A stretch of 64,000 nt of DNA from Ariolimax columbianus. Lineage: Eukaryota; Mollusca; Gastropoda; Stylommatophora; Arionidae. The notes beneath the pieces are model-generated. The model was not told the DNA's origin. It was given only the letters and a program-made list of their open reading frames with translations, and made no database searches. The DNA lies in the NCBI GenBank assembly GCA_036924085.1, contig JAVGWX010000011.1:23563239-23627238 (forward strand), read 5' to 3'. Position numbers and translations under genes: made by a program. Shown piece after piece: positions 11,641-22,060 of this stretch (its first letter is position 1; each line of letters starts with the position of its first letter).

Positions 11641-11852
11641 CAATATGTAGATTTATTCACATATAATGGTAGTAATATACATAAGGTCTTAGCTACTAAT
11701 AAAGATCTCAAATCAAGAATACAAAATGGGGCACGGCCTTTATTGCTTTAGGGAATATTCGAAATCGAATGCAATGCAGTACACCACAAAAGTTTATATC
11801 TTCAGCTCAAATCTCGTCCGACCTATTGTATCGCTATGTGACGAGGTTGGAG

Positions 11853-11878
11853 CGGGGGAGGGGGGGGGGGGGGGGGGA
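11853..11878. repeat. Poly-G tract
   Basis: Five G, one A, then an 18-nt G run. Confidence 0.9.
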
Positions 11879-11944
11879 GTACAATAAAAAAGTTCAAGCT
11901 TACATCAATGGATACTTGCGCCGAATTGAGGGAATAAAATGGCA

Positions 11945-12302
11945 TGATAAAGTCACTAATATAGAACTGTGGCCAAAAACGATGTCTATTACCAGTTGAA
12001 CCGAAGAGAGCAGGTCGTTGTCTTCAGACTTCGCACTGGCCACAACAGACTGAGGTACCACCTATTCAACAAATTGAAGATAGGGTGTACCGACGAATGC
12101 CCGTGCGGTACTGGTAAAATGACCACTGAACATCTGCTGCAGAACTGCCCGACATACGAGGATCAGAGAGAGCAGATGTGGCCATTGCCAGTGGAACTGC
12201 AAGACAAGCTCTATGGCAGTGGCGAGAGCCTCAGGATGACCGCCGCTTTTTTCGAAAAAATAATGGTTACTGTCTGACTGTGTACGCAGAAGAAGAAGAA
12301 GA
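11945..12302 (+). mobile_element. LINE L-D C-terminal copy
   Basis: Encodes LNRREQVVVFRLRTGHNRLR, then TDECPCGTGKMTTEHLLQNC and WPLPVELQDKLYGSGESLRM, ending in FFEKIMVTV. A (GAA)n tail follows at 12,288-12,305. The CPCG...H...C pattern is the zinc-knuckle-like C-terminal motif of RNase H-bearing Jockey/I-type LINEs. It is 5'-truncated, and this final coding stretch is undamaged. Confidence 0.88.
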
Positions 12303-12955
12303 AGAACTGTGGGAAAGAAACGGACAGATGTTTGTGGGACTAGACGGGAAGAGAAGGAGTTGGCGATGAATATCATTACAAGGCAGTAACTGTTCTGGAA
12401 ACCTCAGAGTAAGAAAGTAGCGACATACCTTAACTAACTCAAGGAGAAGAAAAACAGAAACAAACCTGGTAACGACAAGAAAGAGAATGTGGGTGCAAGA
12501 GGTTGGGACTGGAAATGATGGCGCATGACGGGAAGACTAGACGATAATTTGTTTAGTACTATCATGTGTTCGGTCTTGAAGGGTTTTTGATTTTGATTTG
12601 ATTTGATTTTTTCCTCCTCATGTAGTTCCAATAATACATCCATGTAAACCTTTTTCTCTTGTTTTTGTTATAACGAGTCTACTATTACTATACGGCAGTT
12701 ATTTATTTGATATTTTGCTACTGATATTTCTGGTATTTTACAGTCATTGATCGAAACAGTTTATCTCAGCATAGTGTAAATGCGTGCTGGATGCTATCGT
12801 TAAGACATGAATGGCCGTCAGTCGTTATTTACTAATCTCTTGTCAGCTGACAGTATATTAAAGGAGCTCTGAATTATGGGTCTGTTTATTTGTACTTTGG
12901 TTTCTTATCACCAATCATGCGTGAATGTCTGTCTTATTTTTTAACTGAAAGATTG
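12303..12955. other. Unassigned sequence
   Basis: No gene recognised. A short (GATTT)n run lies at about 12,590. Confidence 0.45.
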
Positions 12956-13155
12956 TTGTACTTTCTTATGATCGTTATAAACATAATCTAACAAGTGCAG
13001 TAGTTTACATATTTAGGGGCAAACTGTAACAGAAGATGCCCATAATAAGACACAAATTAAGACAAGGGTTGCAATGACTAAAAAGGGCTTCACAGAAATT
13101 GTTAATCAGGATAGAACTGATGAAAAAAAATAATCATCTCTCATATATGGCCAAA

Positions 13156-13388
13156 AAATAAATAAAGAAATAAGCTTATATGACATATTTCCCATTGCTG
13201 GAGTAGTCGAGGGGTTTTAAAGGCTAAGAACTACAGGCCGCATCGACACTGCTGTCGCCACGTCGTGTGATGGCTATGTTTATTTATTTCACCCCCAACA
13301 TAAAAACAACATATGCTATACAGGGGATTCGAACCGCTGCCCTCGTTGTCGGCAGGTAAGCCGGCCTCGAAACCATACGGCTACGTGT
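13156..13388 (-). mobile_element. SINE-C, full length, with 12-bp TSD
   Basis: A 233-bp insertion with a tRNA-like head at its right end on the minus strand (box A AGCCGTATGGTTTCGAGG; box B GGTTCGAATCC) and an A/T-rich tail on the left. It is flanked by perfect 12-bp duplications TATATGGCCAAA (13,144-13,155 and 13,389-13,400). The host LINE resumes directly after it. Confidence 0.88.
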
Positions 13389-13659
13389 TATATGGCCAAA
13401 TGCACTGTATAGGGCTGAAACGTGGACTCTCGCAAAGAAGGATGGAAAAAGCTTGAAAATATTTGAAATTTGTTACTACCGCAGAATGGAAAGAGTGAGT
13501 TGGACAGAGGGAAGATCCGATGACAATATACTCACTTAAGGAGGTGCATAATGACAAATATTCAAGGGAAGAGAGGACGGGGACGACCAAGACTCACTTT
13601 TACATCCCAGGCTTGCAGAGACATTAAAGTACAAACCTTTGCTGAACTGAAGAGAACTG

Positions 13660-13965
13660 CAATGGAAATGCTCAAATGGAGAGACATACTCAGACCTTAC
13701 AACCAGCCTAAGGACTAATTAACCAGAGGATAGAGTCAAATGGGGAGACATACTCAGACAACCGTACAGCCAGTCTTAGAACTGATCAGCCAGAGGATAG
13801 GTTCAAATGGAGAGACATGCTCAGACAACCCGACAACCAGTCTTAAGACTTATCAAGCAGAGAATATGGGCTGAGATATATACTCAGACAACCTTACAAC
13901 CAGTATAAGAACTGATCAACCAGATGATAGAGTAAAATGGAGAGACATACTTAGGACACCAACCA
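13660..13965. repeat. ~75-bp tandem repeat of the L-F 3' end
   Basis: About four diverged units, each with AAATGGAGAGACATACTCAG, TTACAACCAGTCTTA and ACTGATCAACCAGAGGATA. The same unit is duplicated at the end of the L-F copy at 49.4-50.9 kb. Confidence 0.85.
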
Positions 13966-14211
13966 GAGGATAATGACAGCGATGTACGTCACGAGTTTGA
14001 ATATCTCGGCTCGACTATAGGCAACAACGCTAACAGCCAATAGGAAATGAGGAGAAGCGTGGCCATGGTTACCTAAAATGATAAACGTATAACAGAACAC
14101 ATAACACATAACACAATTACAAAAATAAAGTTCATGAGAACTTGCATCTTCCCGGTGGAAACGTACGGATGTGAGACATGGTCTATCATGCAAATCCTAC
14201 GGAAGAAGATT

Positions 14212-14505
14212 CGAGAGGTAAGGCACTCGCCTCTCGAACCGATGAATGGAAATGGCGTGGGTTCGAGCCCCGCAGGTTTCAAGCCACCCCTGGTCTCAAA
14301 GAGGTGGAACCAGAATGCGTCCAGTTTTTTTGACTTATGTCTTGCCACTGGCCTATGGTAGTTTGGGACCAGAGACGGAGGTTGATGACCAATGCCGGTT
14401 TTTCCTCACTATAATCCAAATATAGCGGAAGTTACATGATCAAGACAAAACAACTGTCTGATGATGTCGCCATCTTTTATTGCGATAAACAACTGACTGA
14501 CTACT
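14212..14505 (+). mobile_element. SINE-D, with 11-bp TSD
   Basis: A 294-bp plus-strand insertion. It has a tRNA-like head (GAGGTAAGGCACTCGCC; box B GGGTTCGAGCCCC), then CCTGGTCTCAAAGAGGTGG and CCTCACTATAATCCAAAT. It is flanked by GGAAGAAGATT at 14,201-14,211 and 14,506-14,516. The host L-B frame (RKKI then ESFLL) is contiguous once it is removed. Confidence 0.85.
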
Positions 14506-14636
14506 GGAAGAAGATTGAATCATTCTTGCTACAATTCTACAGGAGGGTGCTCAAATTAACGTGGATAGCGAAAAAGAGAAACGCAGAAATCCCCCACGAC
14601 CAGGATATAGAACAAAACTGGTTAGTAAACAACTTT

Positions 14637-14901
14637 CAGTTCAGTTCATCCCGTAACTCATCAGGTCGTTGGGGCACACTTGAAGACACTGCCACAATCC
14701 CCCGCAATCGTTCTCTGTCTGCCACCGGCTGTCGTATCTCACAGGGACGAAGGATTGCCCACCCATCTCTTCCTTGGACATCCTCGCCCTCTCTGTCCCG
14801 GTACGGAACCAAAGAGTATCGAATTGGTAATTCCGTTGAACCTCGGGACGTGCCCGTACCAGGCCATCTTTCGTTCTTTGATTGTTGTGAACACATCTTC
14901 A
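14637..14901 (-). mobile_element. LINE L-A 3' end inserted in L-B
   Basis: The minus-strand frame encodes KERKMAWYGHVPRFNGITNS (family: RRKLRWYGHISRS) and VPGQRGRGCPRKRW. Its 3' end, rich in GAACTGAACTGA, lies at 14,637-14,660. It is 5'-truncated. A short AACTTT repeat at both edges may be the target duplication. Confidence 0.8.
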
Positions 14902-15084
14902 AACTTTACGTCTAGCAATTTAACTTACTTTGGACACATCAAACGTCACAGGGTCTAGAAAGAACGGAACTGTAGGGTATGCTGCCTGGTGTAAGAGAAA
15001 TTGGTAGGCTGAGGAGAAGATTGACAAGTGGCATCACAGAGTCTCTGGGGTTGACACTGGCAGAGGCTGGAGATCTAGTCAGCA

Positions 15085-16427
15085 ATCGAGTGTCTTACGG
15101 GTTGACTGTCATGAGAGCGACGTTCTGGTCAGGGATCGAGTGTCTTACAGGTTGACTGTCATGAGAGCGACGTTCTGGTCAGGGATCGAGTGTCTTACAG
15201 GTTGACTGTCATGAGAGCGACGTTCTGGTCAGAAATCGAGTGTCTTACAGGTTGACTGTCATGAGAGCGACGTTCTGGTCAGGGATCGAGTGTCTTACAG
15301 GTTGACTGTCATGAGAGCGACGTTCTGGTCGGGGATCGAGTGTCTTACAGGTTGACTGTCATGAGAGAAACGTTCTGGTCAGGGATCGAGTGTCTTACAG
15401 GTTGACTGTCACGAGGGCGACGTTCTGGTCAGGGATCGAGTGTCTTACAGGTTGACTGTCATGAGAGCGACGTTCTGGTCAGGGATCGAGTGTCTTACAG
15501 GTTGACTGTCATGAGAGCGACGTTATGGTCAGGGATCGAGTGTCTTACAGGTTGACTGTCATGAGAGCGACATTCTGGTCAGGGATCGAGTGTCTTACAG
15601 GTTGACTGTCACGAGGGCGACGTTCTGGTCAGGGATCGAGTGTCTTACAGGTTGACTGTCACGAGGGCAACGTTCTGGTCAGGGATCGAGTGTCTTACAG
15701 GTTGACTGTCATGAGAGCGACGATCTGGTCAAAGATCGAGTGTCTTACAGGTTGACTGTCATGAGAGCGACGTTCTGGTCAGGGATCGAGTGTCTTACAG
15801 GTTGACTGTCATGAGAGCGACGTTCTGGTCAGGGATCGAGTGTCTTACAGGTTGACTGTCATGAGAGCGACGTTCTGGTCAGGGATCGAGTGTCTTACAG
15901 GTTGACTGTCATGAGAGCGACGTTCTGGTCAGAAATCGAGTGTCTTACAGGTTGACTGTCATGAGAGCGACGTTCTGGTCGGGGATCGAGTGTCTTACAG
16001 GTTGACTGTCATGACAGCGACGATCTGGTCAAAGATCGAGTGTCTTACAGGTTGACTGTCATGAGAGCGACGTTCTGGTCAGGGATCGAGTGTCTTACAG
16101 GTTGACTGTCACGAGAACGACGTTCTGGTCAGGGATCGAGTGTCTTACAGGTTGACTGTCATGACAGCGACGATCTGGTCAAAGATCGAGTGTCTTACAG
16201 GTTGACTGTCATGAGAGCGACGTTCTGGCCAGGGATCGAGTGTCTTACAGGTTGACTGTCATGAGAGCGACGTTCTGGTCAGGGATCGAGTGTCTTACAG
16301 GTTGACTGTCATTAGAGCGACGTTCTGGTCAGGGATCGAGTGTCTTAGAGGTTGACTGTCATGACAGCGACGATCTGGTCAGGGATCGAGTGTCTTACAG
16401 GTTGACTGTCATGAGAGCGACGTTCTA
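15085..16427. repeat. 50-bp tandem array grown from the L-B 3' end
   Basis: About 27 units of 50 bp, each with TGTCTTACAGGTTGACTGTC and ATGAGAGCGACGTTCTGGTC. Variants (AAAGATCGAG, ACGAGGGCGA, ATGACAGCGA) recur at intervals, suggesting higher-order duplication of several units. The unit matches the unexpanded L-B 3' end at 62,680-62,730 (ACGAGTTTCGTTCAGGCAG..GAGCGACGTTCTA). The array runs straight into the normal L-B tail. Confidence 0.93.
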
Positions 16428-16479
16428 CAAACGACATGCTACATGATGATGATGATGTTACAGTTTTCCTGTTATTGCT

Positions 16480-17045
16480 ATGTCTTGAATTTCCCTGCAG
16501 TCTATCCACCATTTCTAATCGGGGAATCTTACATTCACGAAATAATTAATTAGTGTTGCTCTTAAACTAAGCAATGTCTTTCTCTGTTTCACTGTGCATC
16601 CTTTTGGTGTGTCCTCCATTTTGCTTAGCATGTCAGTTTCTTGTTTTCTGCATTCTTCTTACCCAATGATATATCTGCTGCTTTTTTTGCAGCACTCAAT
16701 ATTTTCTGCCACTGTTTAATTAAAATTTCAGTGACTAGTTTTTTTTTCCCCTTATTCATCATTCACTGAAATTATGAAATTAACTCTTTTTTTTCCAATT
16801 CATTTAAAGTACTTAAATCCCACTTTGCTAGTTTGTGTGTTTTCCGTGGTTTCTTCCATCTTAGCATTTCAGAATAGGTAAATTATGATCAGTTTCAGCT
16901 TCTCCATCAGGGTAAGCAGTATATGTTTTTACTTGCTTTCAATATCTTGTTTTTACCAAGATGTAATCTATTTGATTTCTCAATAGTTATATTGTCTCTT
17001 TCTCTGCTTTTTCTTTTCTCTGTATAAATCACAAGTCAACCACTG
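16480..17045 (-). mobile_element. LINE endonuclease-end remnant
   Basis: The minus strand reads VKTYTAYPDGEAETDHNLPI (family: VK-YPGAD-DSDHNLL, the end of the APE-type endonuclease), then pieces such as KPRKTHKLAKWDLSTLNELE and IKQWQKILSAAKKAD, the linker before the RT. Several stops and shifts. It is not colinear with the minus-strand C-terminus at 17.5-18.5 kb, so it is a separate element. Confidence 0.6.
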
Positions 17046-17274
17046 CAGCTGGCATGTTACTGGGCTTCTCTAGTCAGTTCTATTTTGCGCAAGACATTCC
17101 CAGGTGTTGATGTCTATCTGGCAACTTTTCAGTGATTCCCTCAGACCGTCTTTGAAACGTTTCTTTGGACGCCCTCTCTCGCCCCATCGCTCTCTCAGCT
17201 CGCCGTAGAGAAGCTTCTATGTATGTCAGACGAGCGGCTCCCAAAGCAGCTTAAATAATTAACTTCTTCTGCTT

Positions 17275-17415
17275 CTGCTTTCGCTCCTAATCTCCTGCTA
17301 CCAAGCCCTGAACAGGGTTTTGCATATACCAGGGAATGCTTTGTGTCGCTAGGTTACAGCTTGACTGCGATATTTGCACCTTTCGGACCGGACACATCCG
17401 TCATCAGCAAAATAA
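17275..17415 (-). mobile_element. S2 dispersed repeat fragment
   Basis: Contains CTCCTGCTACCAAGCCCTGAA, AATGCTTTGTGTCGCTAGG and CAGCTTGACTGCGATATTTG, the S2 body in antisense. Truncated after CACATCCGTCATCAGC. Confidence 0.75.
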
Positions 17416-17499
17416 ACAGCTGAATAAAGCTCTTATGAAATGTGGGTTTTAACCTTAATCTGTTCGTACATTAACAAAATAATAATATTTAATTCGTGT

Positions 17500-18480
17500 T
17501 ATGTGTTGTGGCACATGATGCTTCTACAAGGACTTTCATGACTTTTGTCTTGGGCAAGCTTTCGTGCAGTGCCCCATGTCAGAGGTGCACAGCACAGCCC
17601 ATCTTCTATCTTGGGCCTTCAAGTAGTTCTTGGTCTACCTTACTTTCTTTTATCCTTCGGTGTCTACATAAATGCGGTTTTTGGGGGCATGTTCGGACTC
17701 ATTCTCATGACATACCTCAGCCATCTTCATCTTCTCTCTCTTGTAAAAGGTGAGTCCAATTACAACAACTTGCGTAGGTGATGAAGATAACTGTTCATTG
17801 AATAAGCCGCAGCCTATGGGACGTAGGGTGGCCAGTTCCCTTCCTTGCTGTTTATACCCTTCCTAACTCATACGTCAGGTAACCATTTACAGCTTTGTCG
17901 ACTGAAGGAGGGGTCGTTCCATGCCCTGATTTTGTTTCTGTCCATCCGGGATTTCCAAACCTGACTCGCTGTGATTCCAGTTTTAGCCAGCTTTGCTATC
18001 CATATATTCTTGGTTGGTTTCCTGTAAGAGTGTGATCTTTGATATTTTATTTGGCCGAAACCAATTTTTGGAATGCATTTATTGTGAACGGTCATTAATC
18101 TCTGGGTTTCCCTTTTTGTCATCCTTCAGCATTTCGAACCATATAGAAGTACAAGTAAGACACTCCTATAACATTTCCTATGTTTGGTTTTCCTGCTATT
18201 TGTTAACTGAATTTTCAAAATTGTTTCATCATGCAAAGGCAGTTCTGACCTTCTTTATGCTAGATATGATCTCGTCTTCCGTCCCTCCTTTGAGTGATAC
18301 CACACTTCTGAGATTAGTAAACTGTTTTATATTCTCCATCATTTGATTTCCTAGAAACATTGTTTGTAATTTTGCATAATTGATCGTAGTTAGAGTTTTC
18401 TTCTTGTTAATCTTAAACCCTACTTGTTTTGGAATTTTTTTCTTCAAATTTGGTGCTCTTCTTCTGGACAAGCATCCTGC
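17500..18480 (-). mobile_element. LINE L-H C-terminus remnant
   Basis: Minus-strand pieces include MENIKQFTNLRSVVSLKGGT and EDEIISSIKKVRTAF near 18,240-18,350. TKRETQRLMTVHNKCI follows at about 18,090, and PPKTAFM plus DKRKRGRPRTT-like sequence lies near 17,650. This matches the RT C-terminal and 3' region of a LINE whose usual pattern is NVKQFTYLGSVVS...SETWRTTKRE...GKRKRGRPRNTW. Many stops. A possible break lies at 17,770-17,860. Confidence 0.72.
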
Positions 18481-18499
18481 TACATGCAAAGTCATGTTC

Positions 18500-19262
18500 A
18501 GGGCTTGGTAGCCGGAGATTGAGAACGTTCAGGGCTTGGTAGCGGGAGATTGAGAACGTTCAGGGCTTGGTAGCCGGAGATTGAGAACGTTCAGGGCTTG
18601 GTAGCGGGAGATTGAGAACGTTCAGGGCTTGGTAGCTGGAGATTGAGAACGTTCAGGGCTTGGTAGCGGGAGATTGAGAACGTTCAGGGCTTGGTAGCGG
18701 GAGATTGAGAACGTTCAGGGCTTGGTAGCGGGAGATTGAGAACGTTCAAGGCTTGGTAGCGGGAGATTGAGAACGTTCAGGGCTTGGTAGCGGGAGATTG
18801 AGAACGTTCAGGGCTTGGTAGCGGGAGATTGAGAATGTTCAGGGCTTGTTAGCAGGAGATTGAGAACGTTCAGGGCTATGTGGCTGGAGATTGAGAATGT
18901 TCAGGGCTTGGAAGCGGGAGATTTGGAACGTTCAGGGCTTGGTAGCGGGAGATTGAGGACGTTCAGGGCTTGGTAGCGAGAGATTGAGAACGTTCAGGGC
19001 TTGGTAGCGGGAGATTGAGAACGTTCAGGGCTATGTGGCTGGAGATTGAGAACGGTCAGGGCTTGGTAGCGGGAGATTGAGAACGTTCAGGGCTTTGTAG
19101 AGGGAGATTGAGAACGTTCAGGGCTTGGTAGCGGGAGATTGAGAACGTTCAGGGCTTGGTAGCGGGAGATTGAGAACGTTCAGGGCTTTGTAGAGGGAGA
19201 TTGAGAACGTTCAGGGCTTTGTAGAGGGAGATTGAGAACGAACGCTAAAGAAGAAGAAACCC
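18500..19262 (+). repeat. 31-bp tandem array grown from the S2 end
   Basis: About 24 units of 31 bp, GTTCAGGGCTTGGTAGCGGG plus AGATTGAGAAC. The unit is the terminal segment of the S2 repeat (compare GGACCTGGTAGCGGGATCTT at 37,920). The array ends with GAACGCTAAAGAAGAAGAAA, which matches the S2 tail. Confidence 0.92.
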
Positions 19263-19399
19263 GCGGATATCATTGCAAATTCGTTATCCGGTCAACATAC
19301 AATTTCTTCAAAACGAAAATAAAGGCCTCAGCTTAAACCAAAAGAATTTAGAATTAATAGTAGAAAATATGAAACACAATCAAATCCTGGATCAAGGTG

Positions 19400-19985
19400 A
19401 ACGATGCGGATCTAAGACCATTACACACATTCAAAAATATAGGCCATGATCTGATGGGAAATGCAACTATGAAATAAAGAACAGAATAGATCAGGCATAA
19501 TCAGTCTTCCAGAATATTAAGGAAATCTTGTGGAACAAAACCGTCTTTCATTGGAATTAACGAAGAGAGTTCTTTGATGGTAGGGGGAGCCATTACTGAC
19601 ATACGGCAGCGACTCATGGACAATCAACAAACAAGCACAGAGATTGTTGGAGGCAAGAGGAATAATACTTTACAGAAAAGATGAAGAAATGCCACGGAGT
19701 ACAAAGAAAGCTAATACAGTGGTACTTGAAGACACACAGACACAAAACAGATTATGGGAAAAATCAGGACATGGCAGTGATCCTGATTCTGGCATGCCAT
19801 GGGAAGGGCCGGTCTGAACACACGGTGACAGCGGACAGAGTCACTAAGAAGAGGGAGAGGGACAGAGTAAAGCAAAGAGAGAAAATATTGCACGGCTTGA
19901 ACACATGACACAAGGCTCGATCAATGGCGGACCTGATAAACAGCACGAGATGCAGAGAAAACGAAGCTAACGACTAATAACGCGG
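19400..19985 (+). mobile_element. LINE C-terminus remnant
   Basis: Frames give EIKNRIDQA*SVFQNIKEIL, DSWTINKQAQRLLEA, TVVLEDTQTQNRLWEK, EHTVTADRV and KREKILHGLNT. This is the post-RT region seen in LINEs with the pattern GHVMRREGLEHIVTTG...REKMLDGL. Frameshifted throughout. Confidence 0.68.
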
Positions 19986-20009
19986 AAGGGTTTGGTTTGG
20001 CTGGCTTGG

Positions 20010-20375
20010 TTCGTTATCAATCTCCTGCTTACAAACCCTGAATGTGCTTAAGTAGCAGAATGTAGTCCAGAGAACGAAATGCGTTGTGTCGTAGTTTACA
20101 GCTTGACTGCGATATTTACATTTTCGGTCCAACATATCCGACTTCAGCAACCATTTTTTGAGTACCTGGTTAGCATTCCCTCTTCGATCCTTTCTCCTTA
20201 GCCAGTCTGCCCTGCTGCAGCCTGTTATCCAGGATCATCACGTGGAGGTGTAGAAGGGTCTAGGCAGCTCTGGTTCGCTGGCTGTGACACTGGCAGTCAG
20301 CTATGAGTCGCTGACCGCTGCAGCTCATGCGCTGCTCAGCATCTTGATCCTGGAAGGGATAAAAGCAAATGGTCA
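20010..20375 (-). mobile_element. S2 dispersed repeat, near full length
   Basis: About 365 bp matching the inverse of 37,595-37,978 along its length: CTCCTGCTTACAAACCCTG, GTTTACAGCTTGACTGCG, ACATATCCGACTTCAGC, TTCCCTCTTCGATCCTTTC, CTGTTATCCAGGATCATC and CAGCTCATGCGCTG. No coding capacity. Its retroposon class is not proved. Confidence 0.78.
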
Positions 20376-20547
20376 GGAACGAAGTTGTACACTGGTTCAA
20401 GTATCAGGGATCACTGCTCAGGGACGAGGGCTCGCAGCCTGAGATAATTGCCAGAATAGCACAGACAAACAGCGGCGCATACGCGTTTGAAACCCACATG
20501 GCAGGATAAGCGGCTTGCTCTCAGCATAAAAGTTAGTGTAATGCGCT

Positions 20548-20668
20548 CATTGGTGTTCTCAATATTTGTGTAAGCCTGTGAGACTTGGACCATTGGTGCT
20601 CTCAATATTTGTGTAAGCCTGTGAGACTTGGACCATTGGTGCTCTCAATATTTGTGTAAGCCTGTGAG
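20548..20668. repeat. 43-bp tandem triplication inside L-A
   Basis: Three near-identical copies of CATTGGTGCTCTCAATATTT plus GTGTAAGCCTGTGAGACTTGG. The unit falls in the segment encoding the family's LVLSIFLYACETWT stretch. 43 is not a multiple of three, so it also disrupts the frame. Confidence 0.9.
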
Positions 20669-20984
20669 ACCATTACTGCAGATATCCAATGTGGAATACA
20701 CGCAATGGAAATGAGCTACTTTAGAAGACTCTTAAATGCTGCATATAAGGTTTGTATCACTAACTTAGAAATACGACGAAGAGTGGAAAACGCTATCTGT
20801 TCACGGCTATCGAAAGGCGAAAGACGGCTTGGTATGGGCACGTCACGAGGTCCAGCGGAATTACAAATTCTATCCTGCATGGTTCCGGACAAGAACGGAG
20901 AGGACGGGGGCGTCCAAGGAAGAGATGGGCAGTTAATATCACTGAGTGGTCAAACCTTCGTTCCGGTGACGCACAACTGGCGGC

Positions 20985-21436
20985 AGCGGACATAGAGCGA
21001 TGGCGTGGGATTGTGGGAGTCTCTTTAAGTGTGCCCGAACAACATGACAGGTTACTGGATGAGCGGACAGAGAGTGAGTGCGTGGGATTGTGGGAGTGTC
21101 TTCAAGTGTGCCTCAACGACCTGATGGGTACCGGATAAGCGGACAGAGAGATATGGCGTGGGAGTGTCTTCAAGTGTGCCACAACGACCTGATGGGTACC
21201 GGATGAGCGGACAGAGAGGGATGGCGTGGGATTGTGGGAGTCTCTTCAAGTGTGCCCCAACGACCTGATGGGTTATCAGATGAGCGGACAGAGAGGGATG
21301 TCGTGGGATTTGTGGGAGTCTCTTCAAGTGTGCCCCAACGACCTGATGGGTTACGGGATGAGCGGACAGAGAGGGATGGCGTGGTATTGTGGGGGTTTCT
21401 TCAAGTGTGCCCCAACAACCAGATGGGTACCGGATG
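20985..21436. repeat. ~76-bp tandem array grown from the L-A 3' end
   Basis: Five to six units with GAGCGGACAGAGAG, ATGGCGTGGGATTGTGGGAG and TCTTCAAGTGTGCCCCAACG. Unit starts are near 21,061, 21,137, 21,205, 21,281 and 21,360. Single-copy versions of this 3' end occur at 4,300-4,350 and 14,637-14,740. Confidence 0.92.
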
Positions 21437-21727
21437 ATCTGAACTGAACTGATGTAAGAGGAACTGGTGATCCACGATCGCCAAAGTCAACCGGGAGGGT
21501 ACACGAGGATGATGATGATGATGATGATAAAGTTATTATGGGTGGACTCACATGTGAAGGTTTTATAGTTGCCAGAGACGCGAACTGTATCACCACCACA
21601 CTGAAACCTATAAAGAGCGGCTATTCTTTTACGGCTTATAAAATATTCTCGCGGATCATGGAATTAGATGTGTACAATGTGTACATAGAAGTTCATTCAG
21701 ACAGACGAAAAACAAGATCGTTGGATA

Positions 21728-22060
21728 AACATAACCAAAAACGATGCCTATTACCAGTTGAACCGAAGAGAGCAGGTCGTTGTCTTCAGACTTCGCACTG
21801 GCCACAACAAACTGAGGTACCACCTATTCAACAAATTGAAGATAGGGTGTACCGACGAATGCCCGTGCGGCACTGGTAAAATGACCACTGAACATCTGCT
21901 GCAGAACTGCCCGACATACGAGGATCAGAGAGAGCAGATGTGGCCATCACCAGTGGAACTGCAAGACAAGCTCTATGGCAGTGGCGAGAGCCTCAGGATG
22001 ACCGCCGCTTTTTTCGAAAAAATAATGGTTACTGTCTGACAGCGTATGCAGAAGAAGAAG
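21728..22060 (+). mobile_element. LINE L-D C-terminal copy
   Basis: Encodes LNRREQVVVFRLRTGHNKLR...TDECPCGTGKMTTEHLLQNC...VELQDKLYGSGESLRM, nearly identical to 11,945-12,302, with the same (GAA)n tail at 22,047-22,065. 5'-truncated just upstream of the conserved module. Confidence 0.88.

Larger units (their letters stand above)
12956..13965 (+). mobile_element. LINE L-F RT C-terminus with SINE insertion
   Basis: Decayed plus-strand frames read VYIFRGKL..., TKTRVAMTKKGF and SLIYG. After the SINE-C insertion (13,156-13,388) they resume as CIGLKRGLSQRR (family: ALYGAETWTLAKK), REERTGTTKTH (family: ERRGRGRPRLTF) and a conserved end containing ATGGAGAGACATACTCAGA. The last ~75 bp of the element are tandemly repeated. 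A related copy at 49.4-50.9 kb lacks the SINE and shows the empty site. Confidence 0.78.
13975..16456 (+). mobile_element. LINE L-B copy with three nested changes
   Basis: Plus-strand pieces of one RT C-terminus occur in order: HEFEYLGSTIGNNANSQ (13,995), YGCETWSIMQILRKKI (14,165), then after a SINE-D insertion ESFLLQFYRRVLKLTWIAKK (14,517). NWLVNNF follows, then after an L-A insertion NLTYFGHIKRH (14,918). A GLERT-like block and the 3' end follow. The final 50 bp are expanded about 27-fold (15,085-16,427). The copy ends with ACATGCTACATGATGATG, the L-B (ATG)n tail. Without the three additions it would be about 600 bp. Non-functional. Confidence 0.82.
20380..21455 (+). mobile_element. LINE L-A 3' half with expanded end
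   Basis: Decayed plus-strand frames: FKYQGSLLRDEGSQPEI, then MEMSYFRRLLNAAYKVCITN, IRRRVENAI, RRLGMGTSRGPAEL and RTERTGASKEEMGS (family: GQRGRGRPRKRW). The end consists of tandem copies of the 3' UTR and closes with GATCTGAACTGAACTGATG. A 43-bp triplication interrupts the coding part at 20,548-20,668. Confidence 0.78.

Noticed and set aside
15085..16427. CRISPR-like regular direct repeats (also at 18.5, 30 and 35 kb)
   Set aside because: Units are contiguous tandem repeats without unique spacers, the setting is eukaryotic, and no cas genes are present.
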